DNA from: Phytophthora sp. 'mugwort'
Taxonomy: Eukaryota; Oomycota; Peronosporomycetes; Peronosporales; Peronosporaceae
Direction: 5' to 3'
Assembly: GCA_033558025.1 (NCBI GenBank)
Contig: JAUCEF010000016.1
Location: 558,001-622,000 of the forward strand
Length of the DNA stretch: 64,000 bases
The notes below the pieces were generated by a model. That model was given only the letters and a program-made list of their open reading frames with translations, did no database searches and was not told where the DNA came from. Below are positions 57,200 through 64,000 of this stretch, in pieces. The translations under genes were made by a program, and so were the position numbers. Position 1 is the first letter of the stretch. Each line of letters begins with the position of its first letter.

Positions 57200-58740
57200 T
57201 CGTGACTGGCTAGTTGAAGAATTTGCTTACCTTGATGTATGGGGCCCTTATGCAGTGGACTTGTACTGTAAGAATCGGTATTTTCCCAGTCGAATTTCGA
57301 TATTATTCCTGTTGAAGGACCGGTCGACAAATTCCAACGGTATTACGAGCGTGTGAAGACACAATTTAAAGTTCGATTGAAAGAACTTCGAAAGCGAGAC
57401 AAGTATGAGATGGAGTTCACTTAACTGTGAAGCACACCCCAGAGCAAAATCGGAGTCGCGGAATTATCCGCATAATTACAGAGTGTTTGTGGTGTATGTT
57501 GACACATTTTGAATTTCCTCAGCAGCTACGGATAGAAGCTGTAGCACTGCGTTATTGTATGTATATTTTGCCGGAAACAACAAGAGGATTGGAGATCCCT
57601 TATGCCGTGTGATTTAGAGATACACCTGTATACTCGAGGTTGCGCTTGGATGTAGTGCCTTGGCGTATTTTGGTGAAATGGAGGGTAAGAAGATGGACGC
57701 AAGAGCGAAGAGGCTTTGTTGGCTAATCCCGGGAGCAAAGCGGTTATCAGCTATTAGATAGTAAGAAATAGTAAATTATTCTATAGCCACACAGCACTCT
57801 TCTACGACAAGCAATCAGGACCCGTGCAGCGCTCACCACAAATGTTCCAGCGACGCAGTATTTGAACATTGACGCTACTGCAATGCAGAACATTTCGTTA
57901 CTATTGCAGGAAATGAATGATAATGAAAGAGATGAGATGGGTGACGGAACTGATAGGGTAATAACAAATCAAGAAAAAAATAAACTGCATTTGAGAGAGG
58001 TGAGAAAGCCGAAAGAGAGAACATATCTCGAATGATGAAGTAAGTTTGCATAAGAGAGCAAGAGTTGCAGAGGGAAATATCAAGAGCACATGTGAATGAG
58101 GTAAAAGCACCAAATATGAAATCAAGAATAGAGCCAAAAGAAATATTTGGGTCAGTGGGTGGTGTGTGGCATCGACTGCAGAGTCGAAAGAAGGAGGCAG
58201 CGGGCTATGCGCGGCACCGACGGTGATGCAAGATAAGAAAGAGAAAAGCAACCCGTTTCCGACTGCTGAGCCTGGTGGATCGGCGTAGAAAGGTCTAATG
58301 AGGAAAATGTTTCGCGGTGGAGCGCTTAATATCCTCTGCTTAGCTCGAGTTACCAGGTATTGAGGACAGGTTGTAAAGAATATCATCCCGTTTCGAGACG
58401 AGGAGTGGCAGAGTGTTAACGCCACCACGATGGTTATAATACACCATTCCTCTTGCACTCAATAACCCAATTGAGAAGAAGGACTCACAGATTTCGTCAC
58501 ATTGGAAGGCATAACGCAATGAAATGCAGCCACAGACTGCTAGAGAAAAAGCACTCATTGGTGGGAGGATTACTGTTTGCATAGCAGCCAGTGCTTCCAC
58601 TGAACCAATCACATTTGAAGAAGCAATGGACAGTCAGTACGCCAAGGAATGCAGTGAAACAAACAAATCGCATATCACAATGCCTTGATGAAGAACGACA
58701 CGTGAAGGTTGGTTTCGCTTGGCTGGCCCAGCTCCAAACT

Positions 58741-61115
58741 TCTCAGCGAGCTGCGCATTGCACGCAACCAAGCGTAAATCGACATAACGCAAGCGAAGCG
58801 AGCCGCGGGGGGGGGGGAGAGAGAGAGAGAGAGACGCGCAATCGAGCGTATCGCGGCTGGTAACTTTGCCGCTGTCACCACGACTGCACCACTATATTTA
58901 GGATGGTTTTTGGGAGATTGTCCTCGCATCTCACAACAAAGTAGTAAGTGATGATCGCTAAATGAACAAAACTAATGGTGCTCTGCAACATCATTAGCTT
59001 ATGGCATGATGATGTTGATGAGCAACGTAAAAGTTGTGGGGTGAAGTTAAATATAATTCTTCCATGGACATAATTTAAGATTTCTAGATACTTAGAAGAA
59101 TTTAGGAGCTGGAAAGGAGGATTCGCCATCTACTGTATTTATATAACGGCATGATAAACAACGTGTGTTGCTGGAAAAAAAACCGTTGATTGCGCGACCG
59201 CATCGGCTGCTGCTGGTGCTGCTTCTGACGACATTGGCGTGTACGTATGGCACATCACCTCCAGGCTCTGTCGCTCGTCTCAAAGAACGTGTCGACCTCG
59301 AGAACACTCCCGCGCGGGTAAAGACGCTGTTGTACGTCAACAGTTTCGTCGGTGTGGACGCTTAGTTTCATGCAATTGGAAGGACCTTAATGGTGGAGCG
59401 GCTTCTGCGAAGCCGTGAGAGCGACTACCTGTATCCCGCGTGGACGTAATGCTCTGTCCTAAGCTAGGGCAGACGAAGGGAAAGATCATTGCGCGCATCC
59501 TCGACACGATAACGTCTGCAGATACACGGTGCATCCCGGCCATCCTCCACCTAATGCCGATCAACCGCCGACGCCAAGAGCCATGTTTGATTGACACCGC
59601 TGTGCTCTGATCGTAATCGTGATGGTTATGGTTCCTCCGGTCGCGTCCGCAACTGACCGGAGAATCTCTCAGCGCACCTGCGGGACTGGATTGAGCGTAC
59701 GTATTGCACCAGCATTTCCGTACGGATGGCCGCTCGACATCCGGACTGTTCGAGTCTCAGGTTAGCTAATAAATACAGCAAGTACTGTTGATAAATGAAA
59801 CGAGCGCGCGAGCGGCAATTACACCGCGTGGGCGTCTATTTTGGCCTTCGTCCGACATCACCGGACACCGAGATTATATTGAACGGCCTATCAGAGCCGC
59901 AGATTATCGCGTGAGCGAGTTAACCTTACTTACGGGATCAGCCATACAGCCATTCATAGCTAGACAATTACCTCTGACTAAAGAGTCCGTCCGACAATAC
60001 AGTCGTCTTCGGCAATATAGCTAGCGCCGGTCATACGGCCGCCACATTCATTATGTTCGTTGGTAGTTTTGCCTATGTTGCAGAGGGCGGCTTGTGTTTA
60101 GGCAGGGATCATCAAGTGCTCATCAAGTGTTTCCACAAAGCGTTCCTCGCAGGCGCAAAAGCCGTCGGAAACCGGGGCACTTCTGTGGGCCAGGGGGCGA
60201 ATACACTACGTTCAAACCATTTGCGCCACGTTGTCAGCGTCAAGGTCGCAGCAGCAATGCATGCCAATGAACGTACGGGAAGCGACCTATTGAGTTTGGC
60301 ACGCAGGGCCTCCTCAGCTCAGGGTATGCCGAAGTTGAAGGTCGCGCTTCCGCCGGACACTTACCCATCATCTCGCCCGGGATTAGCGGAACCCGACTTT
60401 CGACGAGTACCCCACAGCATAGAGCCCTATCCGAGTACCCGCGTCTGTTGGACGCCTCGCCAGCTTTCGTAGTGTAGGTGCGTGGGCTGGCTGAATGTGA
60501 CTACCAGCCAACGATATACCTGGTTCCGGCGCTCCTGAACGAATTACGCGCATCTGAAAGTACTTCAAAAGATTCTTAAAGGAGGGGTTTGACTTGGAAT
60601 TGAACGAGCCACTACAAATGTTACAACTCCCAGTTCCTCCCCTTTGGGTGAACCCAAGTTTTCAGCAAAAATGGCAAGGCATGACAACGCCCGCATATTA
60701 ACCTCCCACCCCGTTGCTTATATCCCGACCGTCTTTGCTCGTGCTATCAGTGTGTTTTGACGCGCCGAAACCGGTACAGATACCACTAAGCCTTTTGAAC
60801 AGTACCATTATTTTTGGTCATAACGGTTATGGGGTTCTGTACAAGTAATGTGTTATCGCAGTTGGTGAGCTGCAAGTAGAATATCCCTCAAATAAACGCG
60901 CGTCCGTCATATCGATGAGGTTCTGGGTATTGCTCGCTAAAAACTATACCGAAGCAGTCTGCTATGGTCTTCTTCTCCACGCTACCTCACGCACCCATTG
61001 CATAGTCTGTAACTGGTATACGTAATATACCGGCTTTCCTTTGGCGCCTTCCCGGGTCTTGTAGGCTTTGCACGAAGGTACGCGAGCCTGTTGAACCTCC
61101 TACGGTAGCCGCACT
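58741..61115. other. Gene-poor stretch
   Basis: It starts with a G-run and (GA)n at about 58807-58834. Apart from the secreted-protein-like relic at 59190-59449, a 53-codon frame at 59449-59610 (MLCPKLGQTKGKIIARILDT) and frames at 59788-60024 and 60053-60472, nothing with domains is seen. Confidence 0.4.
59190..59449 (+). pseudogene. Secreted-protein-like relic, possibly of an RXLR-type effector
   Basis: The frame reads RPHRLLLVLLLTTLACTYG, a good signal-peptide core, but no ATG precedes it (a GTG is the only alternative start). It is followed by about 35 residues (GSVARLKERVDLENTPARVK) and a stop at 59363-59365. After the stop the same frame continues with VERLLRSRESDYLYPAWT to 59449. An RxLR-like string after a signal peptide is the layout of oomycete host-targeted effectors, but the missing start and the stop mean it cannot be functional as read. 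The family assignment is weak. Confidence 0.3.
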
Positions 61116-62050
61116 TCAACGCCGCGATGGTTCCTGCGTCCATGGGCTAGATGTAGGACGTCGTGTTGGGGGGGGGGGGGGTAGCATCTGCACTGTTATG
61201 TTCGTTAGCTCCTCGCTGTTGCCCAGCTTGTGCAATGAGGCATTGTCGAGTAGCAAAAGGATCTGTCGGCTCTCTCTCTTCATGTCGCTGTCAAGCTTGT
61301 GCGCCCACGCGCTGTGCAGGGACATGGTCATCCACGCCTTCTTGTTGTTTCTGTAGTAGTATGCGAGCTTGCTCCCTTCCTTGCCACCAAAGCACAGCGG
61401 CTTCTTAGCCCCTGTCGATAAAGGACACCTCCCGCTTCTCAGTACCGTCGGCATTGGCCGCCACAGCAAGCGTTATCCTAGTATTGTCCTTCTTTAACCC
61501 CGCTGTTTCGACTTACATATTCCCCATGTCGCCGCCGTTCGGTACAGTAGACCCGTCTCGTCCATATCAAATATGTCACGAAGCCACAGCTTGCATTGCC
61601 ATTAGATAGAGTATCTGGGTTAACAGATCCAGCTTCAGAATGTATCTGGCGGAATCAGAGCTTGTGGCGCTTTATTAATCCCGTCAGCCCGCCGATGGAG
61701 AGGTTGAGAGGAGGGGGAGGGGGACGTACTCGCTAGAAATTCCGTAGCCTCTTCGATGATGCGACTGTGAGAAAGACAAACGTTCTGCTGCTCCATCTCC
61801 ACGAGGAACTCCTCCAAGTGCACTTCGAGTGCCAGGCAGCACAGGTTGGCGCGGGGCATTTTGTTGCTTCTGATATGTTGAGCTCGGCATGGATTTCATC
61901 AGCCTTGCGCAGTAGGTTCAGAATGGTTGATTTCAAGGGACAGCGCGCTAGCTTAAACGTAGCGTGAGTCCAGCGCGCCAGACCGGAGAGTGAAGGGGCT
62001 GGATGAGAGCGGCGGCGCTCGAGAGCGATCATCCACTTCTGGGGGGACAT
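61116..62050 (-). pseudogene. Pogo/Tigger-like transposase, decayed (copy 7, CENP-B-like group)
   Basis: N-terminal DNA-binding sequence is at 62050-61635 (LKSTILNLLRKADEIHAELN, then in another frame MEQQNVCLSHSRIIEEATEF, the second CENP-B HTH). The first catalytic region is not readable. At 61469-61116 are YYYRNNKKAWMTMSLHSAWA and QILLLLDNASLHKLGNSEEL (second Asp). The third block is lost downstream of a G-run. It resembles copy 2 and the fragment at 24190. Confidence 0.75.
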
Positions 62051-62265
62051 TCGCCCACCCAGGTTCGCTTACTTGCTGCTGGCTTCATGCTTGCTGCGTC
62101 GTTGGGATCAGGTTGAGGGCGGGAATCACATACTTCCGGCGCAACACAACATCAACTGCTGTGGAAGCAACGCTTTGACCTTGTGCTTGTGCCGTCAAGT
62201 GACATCTAGTTTGATTGCCTCGTTGAATGCCTCATACGGTTGCTCGCCATTGCAAGCCCGCTTGG

Positions 62266-62516
62266 TTATTATCAAGCACTGCTATGTCATAACCGGTCCA
62301 CCGTGTACCCGAACTAGCTCGTGTCAAGGCGTACTTTTCAAGACGTGGTTGGATCATCGATACCATCTCCAAAAAACCGGTTTCAAGACGTGGTTGGATC
62401 ACCGATACCATCTCCAAAAAACCGGTGATCCAACCACGTCTTGAAAAGTACGCCTTGAAACGAGCTAGTTCGGGTACACGGTGGGCCGGTTACGACATAG
62501 CAGTGCTTGATAATAA
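62266..62516. repeat. Hairpin MITE-like element with internal tandem repeat
   Basis: Two 90-bp arms (62266-62355 and 62427-62516) are inverted copies with only a few mismatches, beginning TTATTATCAAGCACTGCTAT. The 71-bp centre plus the end of the left arm contain two 45-bp tandem units (62337-62381 and 62382-62426) differing at one base. No coding capacity. The structure fits a foldback MITE; the family cannot be named because no clear target duplication is visible. Confidence 0.88.
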
Positions 62517-62582
62517 TGTGAGAAGGCCAATGCACGCGCCAAATAAATAATGCAATTGCAACTCCAACATGTATTAGCCAGA

Positions 62583-63960
62583 ATCCGTTACAGCGCTGCA
62601 TGGCACGGTCCACTGCTGAAGTATCCCAGAATCGATCGCTCTCGCGCAGGAACGGCATCGTCTCTAGCGTGGCAGGCGGGAGGCTGTTGCGTTCCTAAAT
62701 GTAGTGCGAGCCGTACTGAAAAAATGCTCGATCTTTTTCGAGGTCGGCGGAATGCCGTCGAGTAGATCATAGTGGGGCTTCCGCGCCTCTAGCCGATGAG
62801 GTTTCGTTAGTCCCTGGACAACTAGATTTCCGGAGTACATCACTCGTAGCACCCGCTTACAAACAGAAGACTTCAGCGCCGTTTTTTGTAGCAGCGAGTC
62901 GAGCACCAAATGTTTTTCAAGACAAGGACACAACCTGGTACAAATCTAGCGCTTAGTCCGAAAAATTGGGGCGCGTTACAACCAGTCCATCGAACCATAC
63001 TCGGACATCATGAAGGCTAGCACACTGGCTTGTAGAGCCTATGATACGAACTCGATATATTTCAACTCCGCATAGAGAGCCCTCAGGCGCCGATTGCAGG
63101 CTGGGGGAAGGCAGCAAATTCATTTCGTCATCTGTGGTCAGGAGGTGGTAATAGCGATGCACCATAGTTACGTGCAGTCCCAACAAGTATTCTGGCAGAT
63201 GATCGGTCGCAAGGGATTCTAGAAGCAGCAAGCAAAACAAGATCATGTTAGTATGAATATTTTATTCAAAATAGTAATAGTAAGTCGATATAAGAGTCTT
63301 ACAAAACTCGCCGAAGTTTTGATGAGTGTTTCAGAGTGCGGGGCTTCAGCATGAGAGCTGGCACGGCAGCTAAACCTTCTTCATACTGCTCGAGATGACG
63401 TTGCACAGCACAGTTAAGGCGTTGACTCGCGCATCCGACCAGTGGGACTAGAACGATGGTAGCCAGGCGCCTGTCGACGGAACGGTTATCAGGAACCAAG
63501 TAAACGCAGTCACTTAGCGCTTAGCGGAAACTGCTCGGAGAGGCCAAACAGGAAGTCTCGGTGGTTGTAGGCAGAAAGGTCGTCGTCTGGCTCTTGGAAG
63601 AATGTTTTATTTAGCGCCATGCTTGGGGGAGTCGTAGCGGTTCACCGACGTATGGCGAGCATAGTGAAGTACAGAGCCGGTTTCAGCCGTCGTCGTCGCG
63701 AGCATATCGTCTTCGAAGTTCGGGTGCTCTCGCCGGACGTGTTGCATTAGATCGAAGATTATTTTTTTTTTTAATCCATTGTGCCTCGGCTGCTTGCGCA
63801 CGGTACCACAACGAAATCGATAGTAGTGGGGAACAGACTCGTCGTACTGGTCACGCCAGGGCGTGAAGAAGTACGCCCCAGCATGCGCATAGGAAAGAGA
63901 AGAGCGAGGGCGCGGCGAGCACGTCATGTTGGTTGATGCGAATGGGGAGTTGTCGTGCAT
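62583..63960 (-). pseudogene. hAT transposase, decayed
   Basis: From an ATG at 63960, a BED-type zinc-finger region reads FRCGTVRKQ, then FDLMQHVRREHPNFEDDM (about 63830-63700). A middle segment is at about 63470-63305 (LVPLVGCASQRLNCAVQRHL, then LMLKPRTLKHSSKLRRVL). HDVRVWFDGLVVTRPNFSD is at about 63010-62955. The C-terminal dimerisation region is HYDLLDGIPPTSKKIEHFFS (about 62785-62725) and, in another frame, SLPPATLETMPFLRESDRFW (about 62700-62630). Frameshifts include one near the long T/A run at 63760-63773. The domain order is typical of hAT elements; terminal repeats were not identified. Confidence 0.78.
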
Positions 63961-64000
63961 CGTTGGGAGTTGCAAAACAGCTATGCTGCGTAGCGTAGTG

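Larger units (their letters stand above)
55214..58740 (+). mobile_element. Ty1/Copia retrotransposon relic
   Basis: Gag opens at ATG 55214. A shifted frame holds GSKFEVWFERINLKLERRGA, and LVYLIGTLPETYANVV follows at 55600-55812, then a Gly/Arg-rich stretch and HQVRDCRA, a zinc-knuckle remnant. The protease-like segment is AKSHITNQKSDLVSLRAM to ELQCSLFF (about 56275-56490). The integrase segment is HTPEQNRSRGIIRIITECLW to QQLRIEAVAL (about 57430-57550). The RT start is EPITFEEAMDSQYAKEC (about 58600), with LMKNDT before 58740. Order and strand fit Copia. LTRs were not identified, and the element stops within RT at a microsatellite. Confidence 0.78.

Noticed and set aside
60053..60472. 139-residue plus-strand frame
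   Set aside because: No domain, no promoter match, no splice evidence; composition is not convincing. Left as unassigned DNA.

Overview
This window looks like nuclear DNA from an oomycete, most likely a Phytophthora or downy-mildew relative. The evidence is: protein genes with no or one short GT-AG intron (58-81 bp where I could place them), a close match to the oomycete Inr/FPR core promoter upstream of the first gene, and a repeat load (pogo-like, Tc1/mariner-like, piggyBac-like and hAT DNA transposons; Gypsy and Copia elements) typical of expanded oomycete genomes. The organism call is inference from these features; no marker gene was searched.

Layout. 1-2.2 kb: two minus-strand genes, geranylgeranyl diphosphate synthase (455-1426) and a small coiled-coil protein (1648-2184). 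2.5-29.8 kb: a transposon graveyard. It holds pogo-like elements (2533-4379, 4904-6019, 8303-9780, 10170-11850, 27747-29799) with TA target duplications where ends could be found, a badly decayed Gypsy element on the minus strand (about 13950-17361), two mariner/IS630-type transposase relics (18927-19828, 20232-21571), a Tc1-like element with roughly 240-bp inverted repeats (22016-23608) and a TTAA-flanked, piggyBac-like element encoding a SAP-tailed protein (24454-27703). The pogo element at 10170 appears to split an older host gene.

30.4-44.3 kb: the gene island. Three diverged members of one small basic-region protein family (30425-31529 minus, 33449-34207 plus, 34524-35348 plus) all carry an intron directly after the same basic motif. 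They are followed by a membrane-anchored purple acid phosphatase (36456-37931 minus), a 1380-residue leucine-rich-repeat protein (38199-42399 plus) and PPWD1, a WD40-cyclophilin spliceosomal protein (42455-44335 minus). Phosphatase and LRR genes are head to head over 267 bp; LRR and PPWD1 genes are tail to tail 55 bp apart.

44.7-64 kb: a second repeat block. It contains a pogo relic (44777-46185), a tRNA-like sequence (46836-46916), a Gypsy element with two recognisable LTRs (47274-52603), a Copia relic disrupted by a 330-bp pentanucleotide satellite (55214-58740), a pogo relic (61116-62050), a hairpin MITE-like repeat (62266-62516) and a hAT relic (62583-63960).

All transposases seen are broken by stops, frameshifts or deletions. 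Intact genes are confined to 0.4-2.2 kb and 30.4-44.3 kb. The genes do not form a pathway: they are housekeeping (isoprenoid synthesis, splicing), phosphatase, a large scaffold-like LRR protein and a probable lineage-specific regulator family.
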